A DNA stretch of 64,000 nt, taken from NCBI GenBank assembly GCA_963797115.1, contig CAWCOH010000001.1:1116001-1180000 (forward strand), given 5' to 3'. The first letter of the stretch is position 1. Each line of letters begins with the position of its first letter. The notes beneath the pieces are model-generated. The model did not search any database, had not been told where the DNA came from, and saw only the letters and a program-made list of their open reading frames with translations. Shown piece after piece: positions 1-7,974 of the stretch. The position numbers and the translations under genes were made by a program. Source of the stretch: AP-15 sp963797115 (lineage in GTDB: Bacteria; Pseudomonadota; Alphaproteobacteria; ATCC43930; CGMCC-115725).

Positions 1-300
1 GAGTTGTTCGTAGCGCCAGCGGTCGCAGGCAGCGAACAACGTGTCGTGGATGCCGCCCGAGGTGTCTTCGAGCATTGTGAGGATCGGCCGCCGTTTATTG
101 GTGACGAGGGTGTCGGCGATCGCCGGGATGATCCGTCCGATCGCCACCCTCGTATGCTCCATCGACATGAATTCCCTGATGTCCTCGGCGTTGAACGCCC
201 AGGCATCGACGACCTGCTGCCCTTTGCTGTTGATGACTTTGACCCTCTGGCCCTGGTGAACGCGCGCGGCCTTGCCTTGTCGCGCCGGGATCTCGATCAT
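1..300 (-). CDS. DUF1989 / urea-carboxylase-associated family protein (3' end cut by window)
   Basis: The minus strand reads an uninterrupted frame from an ATG at 298-300 to the window edge, giving about 100 residues that begin MIEIPARQGKAARVHQG. The pattern of an N-terminal IPA segment, a G-Q-Q-V-V-D-A-W strand, then M-S-M-E-H-T-R and a later D-T-S-G-G-I-H-D-T-L-F-A-A-C-D motif is that of the DUF1989 family, found next to urea carboxylase and allophanate hydrolase genes. The family has no firm biochemical role; Cys and His residues in these motifs suggest metal binding. It is divergent from the amidase at 379, which fits a shared role in urea, carbamate or amide nitrogen use. The C-terminal part lies outside the window. 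Confidence 0.8.
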   Translation of the reverse strand, partial: MIEIPARQGKAARVHQGQRVKVINSKGQQVVDAWAFNAEDIREFMSMEHTRVAIGRIIPAIADTLVTNKRRPILTMLEDTSGGIHDTLFAACDRWRYEQL

Positions 301-378
301 GCCGCTTCTCCGTTGGGGTTGAGCATCGACGAAGTGTAGCGGCGCTTGCTAGGTTCCCCAAAAGCAACGGAGAGCCGC

Positions 379-1668
379 GTGTCCGATTTCCGCTCCTTCA
401 CCGTCTCGGAAGCTGCACGACAGATCGCCGATCGCCGGTTGTCTGCGGAAGCCCTGGTCAAAGTCTGTCTCGACCGTATCGAGGCGCGCGAGACGGTGGT
501 TGGCGCCTGGCAATTCCTCGATCGCGAACGGGCGCTCGCCGCCGCACGCCAGCGCGATGCCGAGCCGCCGCGGGGACCGCTCCACGGGATTCCGATCGCC
601 GTCAAGGATCTGATCGACACCGTCGACATGCCGACCGGCTATGGCTCGCCGATCTATCGCGATCACCGGCCGGCGGCGGACGCGTCGTGCGTGGCGCTCG
701 CCCGCGCTGCCGGTGCCATCGTGCTCGGTAAGACGGTAACGACCGAGTTTGCCGCATTCACGCCCGGCAAGACGGCGAACCCGCGCAATCCCGCTCATAC
801 CCCCGGCGGCTCATCGAGCGGCTCGGCGGCGGCGGTAGCCGACGGGATGGTGCCGCTCGCCTTCGGCACCCAAACCGCCGGATCGGTCATCCGGCCGGCT
901 GCTTATTGCGGCTGCGTCGGCTACAAACCGAGCTTTGGCCTGATCAATCGCGCCGGAGTGAAGCCGCTGGCCGACAGTCTCGACACGGTCGGGGTTCTCG
1001 CCCGTGCGGTCGAGGATGCGGCATTCTTTGCCGGCGTGCTGTCCGAGCGGCCGGCGCTGCGCCATCTGACCATGCCCGGCGAAGCTCCGCGTTTCGGGCT
1101 CTACCGCACTCCGAATTGGGAGGAAGCCGATCCAGCCGCCGCCGCGGCTCTGGACACGGCGCGGTCGGCGCTCGAACTCGCCGGTGCGGCGGTCGCCGAG
1201 CTAGCGATTCCACCCGAGCACCAGGGGCTTGCCGAGGTTCAGGACACGGTCATGCGGTTCGAAATGGTTCGCGCACTCGCCTATGAGCGGATCGAGCACA
1301 GCGCCCAAGTCTCGCCGCGGCTTGCACAGATGCTCGATGCCGGCATGACCATCGGGGCGGAGGAATATGACCGGGCTAACGCCCGCGCCGCCGAGGCGCG
1401 CACGGGTCTCGATGCCTTCTTCGGCGAGTGCCATGCGGTGCTCGTCCCGGCAGCACCGGGAGAGGCGCCGCAAGGGCTCGGCAACACCGGGAACCCGATC
1501 TTTAACCGAATGTGGACCTTGCTCGGCGTGCCTTGCGTGACCCTCCCGGCCCGCTGGGCTGAAAACGGTCTGCCGACCGGTGTTCAGCTCGTCGGCCGGA
1601 TGCGGGATGATGCCCGGCTGATGGCCTGCACGGCTTTTCTCGAACGCGCCCTCGACGCGGCGCGATGA
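379..1668 (+). CDS. Amidase signature family hydrolase
   Basis: This 429-residue protein has the full amidase-signature Ser-cisSer-Lys set: the Lys of AVKDLID at about residue 76, the Gly-Ser-rich loop TPGGSSSGSAAAVADG at about 142-157 with the cis-Ser, and the nucleophile Ser in GTQTAGSVIRPA at about 169. It should hydrolyse a carboxamide or urea-type bond to release ammonia; the substrate cannot be read from sequence. I chose GTG at 379 because GGAG lies about 8 bases upstream; an upstream TTG at 346 is also in frame but has no ribosome site. Its divergent DUF1989 neighbour hints at an allophanate-like or carbamoyl substrate. The stop overlaps the next start (ATGA at 1665-1668). Confidence 0.9.
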   Translation: MSDFRSFTVSEAARQIADRRLSAEALVKVCLDRIEARETVVGAWQFLDRERALAAARQRDAEPPRGPLHGIPIAVKDLIDTVDMPTGYGSPIYRDHRPAADASCVALARAAGAIVLGKTVTTEFAAFTPGKTANPRNPAHTPGGSSSGSAAAVADGMVPLAFGTQTAGSVIRPAAYCGCVGYKPSFGLINRAGVKPLADSLDTVGVLARAVEDAAFFAGVLSERPALRHLTMPGEAPRFGLYRTPNWEEADPAAAAALDTARSALELAGAAVAELAIPPEHQGLAEVQDTVMRFEMVRALAYERIEHSAQVSPRLAQMLDAGMTIGAEEYDRANARAAEARTGLDAFFGECHAVLVPAAPGEAPQGLGNTGNPIFNRMWTLLGVPCVTLPARWAENGLPTGVQLVGRMRDDARLMACTAFLERALDAAR

Positions 1669-1955
1669 AGATCGCCCTTGCGGTCGCGACGCTAGCGCTC
1701 CTCGCCGACTGCTCCGCGCTCGACCCCTATCCGGCCTACCCGCGGGCAGCGAGGACAGACGAGACCGATGCCGGCCCGCGCGTGGCGATTTGCTATGACA
1801 CGATCGTCAGCTCCCTCGCCGAGGTCGAGCGGGCGGCGCAAGAGGAATGCGCCGCAGACACGGTGGCGACCTATTCCAGCACCGATTGGTATCTGCAGTA
1901 TTGCCCGCTGCTGCTGCCGGCGCGGGCCACCTTTGTCTGCGCTCCGAAGAAATAG
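1665..1955 (+). CDS. Small secreted/lipoprotein-like protein
   Basis: A 96-residue protein with a positively charged start and a hydrophobic stretch (residues 3-14) ending in LLADCSAL, which resembles a lipoprotein signal although the -1 residue (Asp) is not canonical. The mature part has four further Cys residues, in ICYDT, EEC, QYCPLLLP and TFVC, so disulfides in the periplasm are likely. It overlaps the amidase stop by four bases and is probably translationally coupled to it. I recognise the Cys spacing as that of a small alphaproteobacterial family of unknown function but cannot assign a role. Confidence 0.7.
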   Translation: MKIALAVATLALLADCSALDPYPAYPRAARTDETDAGPRVAICYDTIVSSLAEVERAAQEECAADTVATYSSTDWYLQYCPLLLPARATFVCAPKK

Positions 1956-1987
1956 ACCTTAGGCACCTGTAGAACAGGAGAACAGCC

Positions 1988-2962
1988 ATGCCGACCCGCA
2001 TCCTGATGGCCTCGCAACTCTCCGACGCAGTGATGGATGTCGCGCGAGAGATATTGCCGCCCGGCTACGAGCTGATCGTCGCCGAGTTCGACAGCGCCGA
2101 ATTCGCCGCGGCACTGAAGGACGCCGAATATTACGTCGGCAGCCCGCGGTTCCCACTCGGGCCCGAATTCTATCGGGCCGCACCCCGGCTCAAGCTGGTT
2201 CAGCTCTTCAGCGCCGGCTACGACCGGCTCGATCTCGCGGCGGCCCGGGCGGCGGGCGTGCCGATCTGCAACAATGGCGGCTCGAACTCGGTGGCGGTCG
2301 CCGAGCATGCGCTGCTGCTGATGCTCGCGGTATCGCGGCGGCTGGTCTGGCAGCACGAGAACGTCGTCGCCGGGCGCTGGCGCGGCAACGATTTTTCGGC
2401 GAACCTTGTCTTCGAGCTCGAAGACAAGGTGCTCGGCATCGTCGGCCTCGGCAATATCGGCAAGAAGGTGGCGCGCCTTGCCAACGCCTTCCGTATGCGC
2501 GTCCAATATTACGATATTGCCCGACTGAGCGGCGACGCCGAAGATGCGCTCGGCATTCGCTTCGCGCTGTTCCCCGAGCTGCTGCAGAGCTCGGACATCG
2601 TCACCCTGCATGTGCCGCTCGGCGCGCAGACCCACAAGCTGATCGGGGAGCGCGAGCTGGCGATGATGAAACCCTCGGCGATTCTGATCAACACCTGCCG
2701 CGGCCCGGTCGTCGACGAGGATGCACTCTATGACGCGCTGAGCGCGGATCGGATCCGCGGGGCCGGGCTCGATGTGATGGTCGAGGAGCCGCCGGCACCG
2801 GAACACAAGCTCTTCGGTCTAAACAACATTGTCCTGACCCCGCATATGGCAGGCCCGAGCTGGGAGAACTGGAAAAAGGCGTTCCGAAACTCCTTCGACA
2901 ACATCCAGCGCGTTGCCCGCGGCGAAAAACCTTCGTGGGTGATCCCCGAGTTGCGGGATTGA
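1988..2962 (+). CDS. D-isomer-specific 2-hydroxyacid dehydrogenase
   Basis: The 324-residue protein has the two-domain architecture of the family. The Rossmann motif is VLGIVGLGNIGKKVARLA near residues 147-164, the catalytic Arg is in NTCRGPVVDEDAL, an acidic partner is in EEPPAPEH and the catalytic His is in LTPHMAGP. It should interconvert a 2-oxoacid and a D-2-hydroxyacid with NAD(P)H; subgroup (glyoxylate, phosphoglycerate or other) is not resolvable here. The start ATG follows AGGAG at a normal distance. It stands alone on the plus strand and converges with the MaoC-like gene. Confidence 0.9.
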   Translation: MPTRILMASQLSDAVMDVAREILPPGYELIVAEFDSAEFAAALKDAEYYVGSPRFPLGPEFYRAAPRLKLVQLFSAGYDRLDLAAARAAGVPICNNGGSNSVAVAEHALLLMLAVSRRLVWQHENVVAGRWRGNDFSANLVFELEDKVLGIVGLGNIGKKVARLANAFRMRVQYYDIARLSGDAEDALGIRFALFPELLQSSDIVTLHVPLGAQTHKLIGERELAMMKPSAILINTCRGPVVDEDALYDALSADRIRGAGLDVMVEEPPAPEHKLFGLNNIVLTPHMAGPSWENWKKAFRNSFDNIQRVARGEKPSWVIPELRD

Positions 2963-2986
2963 CGCGCGGCTGTCGGATAGGCGCCT

Positions 2987-3455
2987 TCAGCGCCCGGCCT
3001 CCCGACATCTGACCAGGCGCATCGGCGTATAGGTCAGTGCCACGGTGCCATCCTGCTTGACGACACGGACGCGGGTGCGGACGAGCCCCCGGTCGGGTCG
3101 GCTGCGGCTCAGCCGCGCCTCGATGATCTCGCATTCGGCATGAACCGTGTCGCCGGGCAAACACCGGGTTTTCGACATCGAGCTCCATGTGGAGAAAGGC
3201 GAGGCCGGTGTGCTGCATCGTCGACTGCACGAGCAGACCTTCGGCAAAAGTGTAGACGAGTGCCGCCGGCGCCAGACGCTGCTTGATGTCGGATTCACGG
3301 GCGAGGAATTCGAGGTTGGTGAACAACACCTCGACCATGCCGGTGCAGTTGACGAAATTGGTAATGTCGGCCTCGGTGACGGTGCGGCCGATCGTCTTGA
3401 ACTGCCGGCCGACCGGCAGATCCTCGAAGCACAAGCCGAGCCCGACCGTTTCCAT
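2987..3455 (-). pseudogene. MaoC-like hotdog dehydratase, interrupted by a single +1 frameshift
   Basis: Starting at ATG 3453-3455 (a strong GGAGGAG site lies just upstream) the frame reads METVGLGLCFEDLPVGRQF and continues as a MaoC/hotdog dehydratase to about residue 98. There it breaks after VENPVF, and the rest (GDTVHAECEIIEAR to VVKQDGTVALTYTPMRLV) lies in the next frame down to the stop at 2987-2989. Removing one base from the GGG run at 3155-3157 (plus strand) restores a continuous protein of about 155 residues, NPVFAGDTVHAECEI. The family hydrates enoyl-CoA thioesters. Because everything else is well conserved, this may be a base-call error and not a dead gene. Confidence 0.8.
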
Positions 3456-3469
3456 GCTCTCCTCCTCCA

Positions 3470-5191
3470 TCAGTCCCGCCGCCGGATCGACCAGCCGTCG
3501 CGGCTTGGCCCTTCGCCGGCGAACGCCTCCGGGCGCAGAGCCCGCAAGGCATGGTCGGCAATCTCCAACGCGGTGTGCCGCTCGCTCATAACCACCCGAT
3601 CAATGTCCTGGGCCTGCAGCCATTTTGACTCGCTGTCGCTGTGCGTGCGAACGATGATCGGCAGCTGCGGATTGGCTTCGCGCGCCGCCTGAACGATGCG
3701 CCGGACATTGCCGCGCTCCGGAATGGCAATAATCAGCAGCCGCGCCGCCTCCGGGCGTGCTGGACCCAGAACTTCGGGCCAACCGGCATCGCCGTAGACC
3801 ACCGGCACACCCTCCGCGCGCACTTCGCGGGCGAGGGCCAAGTTCTGCTCGACCACGATGTAGGGTATATCTTGTTCGCGCAACGCGGTCGCCACCACGC
3901 TGCCGACCCGCCCGTGCCCGACGATGATCACGTGGTCGGACAACCGCGGCACCGACGTTCTGGCGTGCGTTTCCGTCCGACCATGGTGCCAGCGCCGCAT
4001 TCGCGGCGACGCTTCCAGCCGACCAGTGAAGGCATGGGTCGCGCGAAACAGCAGCGGGTTTACCATGATCGTGACGATGGCGGCAGCGAGCACCAAATCG
4101 CGCTGTTCGGGCAGCAATATCCCGGCGCCGACCGCGAGCCCGGTCAGGATGAACGAGAATTCGCCGATTTGGGTAAGCGACACCGCGACCTCGACCGCGA
4201 CCCGCGGCGCAAGGCGAAACGCCAGCAGGATCAGCAAGGTCACGCATCCGGTCCCGAGCAGTATCGTCAACACCATAACGAGCAGCTGGAGCGGCGCGTG
4301 CATCACCACGGCAGGATTGAAGAGCGCGCCGACAGAGACAAAGAACAGCACTGTGAACACCTGCTGGATCGGCACCGATTCCGCCGCCGCCTGATGGCTC
4401 ATATCGGATTCGGCAAGCACGACGCCGGCAAAAAACGCCCCGAGGGCTATCGAGACGCCGACCAGCTCGGCAGAGGTGTATGCCACTCCAAGAGCCACCA
4501 CTATTACCGCCAGGCGAAACAGCTCTCGCGATCTGTCCCTTGCCGTCCAGGCGAGGATCCACGGCACGAGCTTGCGCCCCACGACCAGGACCACCGCGAC
4601 AAAGCCGCTCACCTCCAACAGCTTGCTCCCGACCGTATTCAGCAATGCCTCGGGGTTGTGAGCCTCCAATTCCGCGGCGGTCGGCAGCAGCACCAGCGCC
4701 AGGATCACGATCAGATCCTGCATCACCAGCCAGCCCAACGCGATGTGACCGGCGGCGGATTGGAGGTGGCCGCGAGCGTCCAGGACGCGAGTGGCGACGG
4801 CGGTGCTGGCGATGGCGAGGGCAAAGGCGAGCACCAGCGCCGCCTCAGGCGACCAACCCAGCAACAGATGGCCGGCGCCAAACGCGATCAGCGCGGAGAG
4901 TGTGACCTGCAGCAGCGCCCCCGGAACCGCCACGCGCCAGACCGCGACTAAATCGGCCAGCGAGAAGTGAATCCCCACCCCGAACAGCAGCAGCGCCACC
5001 CCGATATCGGCGAGTTGGCTGATGATCGGCAAATCGGCGACGAACCCGGGGGTGAAGGGCCCGATCAAGACCCCGGCGATCAGATAGCCGATCAGCGGCG
5101 GCAACCGCAGCGCGCGGGCGCCGATCGCGCTCAGATAAGCAAGGGCGAGGCTGACCGCGATAGTGGTGAGGAGCGAGGAGGCGTGCTGCAC
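3470..5191 (-). CDS. CPA2-family K+/H+ antiporter with RCK domain (YbaL/KefB type)
   Basis: The 573-residue protein starts with about twelve hydrophobic helices (residues 5-390) of the Na+/H+ exchanger fold, including the family signatures RLPPLIGYLIAGVLIGPFTPG and LLLFGVGIHFSLADL. A C-terminal TrkA-N/RCK domain from about 415 begins HVIIVGHGRVGSVVATAL, a Rossmann nucleotide-binding loop. It should exchange K+ for H+ across the inner membrane under control of a bound nucleotide or glutathione adduct. The start is GTG at 5189-5191. It lies 14 bases upstream of the MaoC-like gene on the same strand. One copy of an intergenic 39-base repeat lies about 64 bases upstream of its start. Confidence 0.92.
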   Translation of the reverse strand: MQHASSLLTTIAVSLALAYLSAIGARALRLPPLIGYLIAGVLIGPFTPGFVADLPIISQLADIGVALLLFGVGIHFSLADLVAVWRVAVPGALLQVTLSALIAFGAGHLLLGWSPEAALVLAFALAIASTAVATRVLDARGHLQSAAGHIALGWLVMQDLIVILALVLLPTAAELEAHNPEALLNTVGSKLLEVSGFVAVVLVVGRKLVPWILAWTARDRSRELFRLAVIVVALGVAYTSAELVGVSIALGAFFAGVVLAESDMSHQAAAESVPIQQVFTVLFFVSVGALFNPAVVMHAPLQLLVMVLTILLGTGCVTLLILLAFRLAPRVAVEVAVSLTQIGEFSFILTGLAVGAGILLPEQRDLVLAAAIVTIMVNPLLFRATHAFTGRLEASPRMRRWHHGRTETHARTSVPRLSDHVIIVGHGRVGSVVATALREQDIPYIVVEQNLALAREVRAEGVPVVYGDAGWPEVLGPARPEAARLLIIAIPERGNVRRIVQAAREANPQLPIIVRTHSDSESKWLQAQDIDRVVMSERHTALEIADHALRALRPEAFAGEGPSRDGWSIRRRD

Positions 5192-5254
5192 CGAGCTATC
5201 CGCCGACGGAACGACAACCTGCGCTAGTTTGCGCCGTTTCCGGTTGTCGCCATC

Positions 5255-5293
5255 TGCAGCAAGTCAGCAGCAAGATCTCTCGGGTAGGTTGTA
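5255..5293. repeat. Intergenic 39-base motif, copy A
   Basis: The sequence has a duplicated TGCAGC-purine3-TC-NRCAGC-purine3 core followed by a pyrimidine-rich stretch and AGGTTGTA. Matching copies occur at 22915-22953 and 43101-43138, each upstream of a minus-strand gene (here the antiporter, about 64 bases away). The rest of the 273-base gap 5192-5464 shows no gene. Confidence 0.6.
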
Positions 5294-5464
5294 ATGCATA
5301 CGAACACCCCCTCATCGTCGTCGCCAAACCGTGGAGCATAAACTACGACTGTGGCGATCCTATGCTGCCATGCTCGGAATGATCGTGCCGCCAGCTTCCG
5401 CGCAGAAACCGGAGGCTCAAGGCGCGGACCGCGGGAAGAGGGGCGGCGGGTTGCGTGGCCGCGG

Positions 5465-7103
5465 TCACTCCTCCAGCACCCCGGCCTTGCGCAGGCCGGC
5501 AAAATAAGTGGTCTCAAACAGTGCCCTGACCTTCGGCACCCCGAAATACCCTGCGACCGAAAGAAAACCAGCGGCCGTCAGGCATGCAATGCTCGAATAA
5601 CGATCATCGGAGCTTAGCTTGCGGGCTGCGGCGAGTTCAATTGCAGCGCGTTGGCCCGCGTCTTGGAGCGCATAGGCGGAGGCCAGAAGCGCACGAGCAT
5701 TCGGAAGTTCGGGGACGGCGCTGCGCGCCTTTTCGAGCCAGACGATCGCATCGTCAGTTCGCGATTGTACAAGATGCGCAACCCCGACTCGGACATAGGC
5801 TTGACCGATAAGGGGATCGCGCGGGCTGAGGCGGATGAATCGTTCCTGCAGCGGGATCGCTTCGTCCAGGTATCCTGTAAAGAACTTACATTGGCCGAGG
5901 CTGGATATTGCGTACGCCGCATTGCGGTTGAGCTCGATGACCGTTTCGTACTCGGGCGACCGCCTCCTCGAACCGCCCCTGCGCGCGCAGCACCTGACCT
6001 TTCGCCAGATGCGATCGGAAGCTACGGGGCTCTGCCGCCAAGGCGCATTCGGCGAGTTCTTCGGCGCGTGCGATATCGGCTGTAGCCGAGTCGGTCATTT
6101 GATTGAGCACTCGACCTGTGAGCTCACCGGCCAAATAGCTCTGTGCTGCAACGGATCGCGGATCGAGCGCCAATGCACGCTCGTAGAGGCTGATTGCCTC
6201 GGCATGGTTCTGGCGCGTCTTCGGCTTCGACCCTGCGGCGCGCCCGCGGAGGATATAGTCGAACGCGTCGGGCTGCTCGGTCGGTCGGGCGGCCTCGGAG
6301 GCGATCAGTTCGAGGTTCAGCTCGACCGCAATCCGACCCGTGATCTCATTTTGCAGAGCGAACAGATCACCCGTGTCGCGGTCGAATCGCTCGGCCCACA
6401 AATGCGCGTTGGTCTCGGCATCGATCAGCTGGGCGTTGACGCGGACCTGATCGCCTGAACGACGGACGCTCCCTTCCAGCACATAGCGCACACCAAGCTC
6501 CCGGCCGATCTGCTTGGTGCCGACCGGCTTGCTCCGATAAGTAATCGCCGTGTTGCGCGAAATGACAAGCATATCCGCGAGCCGAGACAGATCGGTCGTC
6601 AGATCCTCGGTGATGCCGTCGGCGAAATATTGCTGCTCCCGGTCGTCGCTCAAGTTGCTAAAGGGCAGCACGACGATTGACAGGCGTGGCGCAGCGGCGA
6701 GGTGGGCCGGAATGACGGTGCTCGGACCGTGCGGTCGCCCAGTGCCGGAGTGCGAGGGCGCCGGCTCGACCCGTGTCACCGGCCCGACAAAGCGGTAGCC
6801 GCGCCCGGAGACCGTCTGGATGCAGCTGCTCTCTGCCCGCCCGTCATCGAGGATGCGGCGCAATGCCGCGATCTGCACGTTCAGGTTGCTGTCTTCGACC
6901 GTCGTTTCCGGCCAGACCGCGTCGATGATCTCGTTTCTCGAGACGAGGTCGCCCGGCCGCTCGACCAATATGCCGAGAAGGTCGAGCGCCCGCCTGCCGA
7001 CGGCTATCGGCGCAAAAACACCTTGTTGATCTCGCCGAAATAGGACACCGTCGAGGCGGAAACCCTCGCCCAGGAAAATGTCGGTCGCGGCGAGCGCATC
7101 CAT
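5465..7103 (-). pseudogene. Winged-helix/TolB-like/TPR regulator (left copy), single +1 frameshift
   Basis: From ATG 7101-7103 the protein has a CadC/OmpR-type winged helix (residues 1-105, with GRRALDLLGILVERPGDLVSR and AALRRILDDGR), then a TolB/FlgO-like domain (LPFSNLSDDREQQYFADG to AHLWAERFD) and TPR helices. The frame breaks near 5954-5956, where one extra C (minus strand) in GTCGCCCGAG shifts it. With that base removed the TPR region runs on to the stop at 5465-5467, ending TYFAGLRKAGVLEE, for about 545 residues. It is a paralogue of the protein at 7975-10245 but lacks that protein's cyclase domain and membrane segment, so it should be cytoplasmic. The start matches the paralogue and both have GCGGGAG 10-15 bases upstream. 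Confidence 0.8.
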
Positions 7104-7136
7104 GGCTGCGCCTCCCGCGCGGCTCTCCATTTCCTA

Positions 7137-7181
7137 AACTTTAACACGAATTCAGAATTTTTTAGCGCCGTCTCATAGCGC
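7137..7181. promoter_or_regulatory. Conserved divergent control region, left module
   Basis: The segment around CAGAATTTTTTAG and CTCATAGCGC is nearly the same as 10273-10316 in the second module: an AT-rich tract followed by the 10-mer CTCATAGCGC. It sits between the divergent regulator and secreted-protein starts. Conservation of this noncoding stretch beside diverged genes points to a promoter or operator, probably for the adjacent winged-helix proteins; that is inference. Confidence 0.6.
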
Positions 7182-7239
7182 CGCCTTCCTGCGGGGATCG
7201 TTATGGCGTCCTACTCAACCCAAACGCAGGGAGCCGGCG

Positions 7240-7743
7240 ATGAAAACTTGGTTTTGGAATGGAATGATAGCAGCGCTGATCGCGTTGCCGGCGCTGAACG
7301 GTGGGGCGTGGGCAGGAGGAAGCGACAATTTCGGCTGCTCGAACGCGACGCTCAAGGGCCGATATGCTTTCGGCGCCACGAACCTCATCATCCCGCAGGT
7401 TGTGGCCGGGATCAAGGTCTTCGACGGCAGGGGCCATCTGACCCAGCGTGATTACATAGGCGACAGCCTTCGAACGATGAACAAGATGGATTTTGCGCCG
7501 AAAGGGCAAGAAACGGGTACTTATCAGGTCAATCCCGACTGCACTGGGAGCATGGAGATCGACTTGAACGTGCCCAACACTCCAGCACCCCACGGTCGCA
7601 TAGAGATTATGTTTGTGATCAGCGACGGCGGTCGTCATATCCACGAAGTCGTGGCAGAATTCACCCCGCCGGGGGCTACAGGACCCGTTCCCACGCAAAC
7701 CAGCGCAGACGACTGGAAGGTCGCGTCGGAGGAGGACGATTGA
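7240..7743 (+). CDS. Secreted small protein, partner of the left regulator
   Basis: The 167-residue protein starts with a clear Sec signal peptide (MKTWFWNGMIAALIALPAL, cleavage near AWA-GGS). The mature part has two Cys residues that are conserved with the paralogue at 10386: one in FGCSNATLKGRYAF and one in NPDCTGSMEID. A GIKVFDGRGHLT segment and GTYQVNPDCTG resemble a small beta-rich periplasmic fold. It ends in an acidic tail (EEDD). I do not recognise a named family. The start follows GGGAG. It is divergent from the TPR regulator and is the natural candidate for its target. Confidence 0.75.
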   Translation: MKTWFWNGMIAALIALPALNGGAWAGGSDNFGCSNATLKGRYAFGATNLIIPQVVAGIKVFDGRGHLTQRDYIGDSLRTMNKMDFAPKGQETGTYQVNPDCTGSMEIDLNVPNTPAPHGRIEIMFVISDGGRHIHEVVAEFTPPGATGPVPTQTSADDWKVASEEDD

Positions 7744-7863
7744 TATTGCTTTGACCATGGCCGGGGCGTCCCCGATCGCAGCCTCGCGGGTCCGGCTCGT
7801 TCGGCACTGCGGTCGAACGGTCGGTGTGGCCCCGGTCATTCGCGACGGCTAGGGTCCTTGTCA

Positions 7864-7946
7864 GCGTAGGGTGGGCTGAGCGTGTTGCGAACCCACCCTT
7901 GCCGTTTGAGGGATGATGGGATTCGGTTCCGCTCCGCCTACCCTAC
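7864..7946. repeat. Intergenic palindromic element (GTAGGGTGGG type)
   Basis: GTAGGGTGGGCTGAGC at the left is answered by CCACCC in the middle and by CGCCTACCCTAC at the right, so several nested hairpins can form. It lies at the convergent end of the first module, between the secreted protein and the second regulator's stop. A related perfect hairpin of GTACCCTACGG arms is at 11382-11408. Such elements are common dispersed repeats in this group and can act as terminators. Confidence 0.5.
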
Positions 7947-7974
7947 AGATTGGGACGACAAAGGAGCCGTGCGA

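Noticed and set aside
3641..4951. Long open frame on the plus strand opposite the antiporter gene
   Set aside because: Gln/Arg/His-rich composition and no family features; the minus strand clearly encodes a membrane antiporter, so this is an antisense open frame of high-GC DNA.
5224..5517. 97-codon minus-strand frame upstream of the antiporter
   Set aside because: No signal, motif or ribosome site; it covers the intergenic repeat copy and the 3' end of the regulator.
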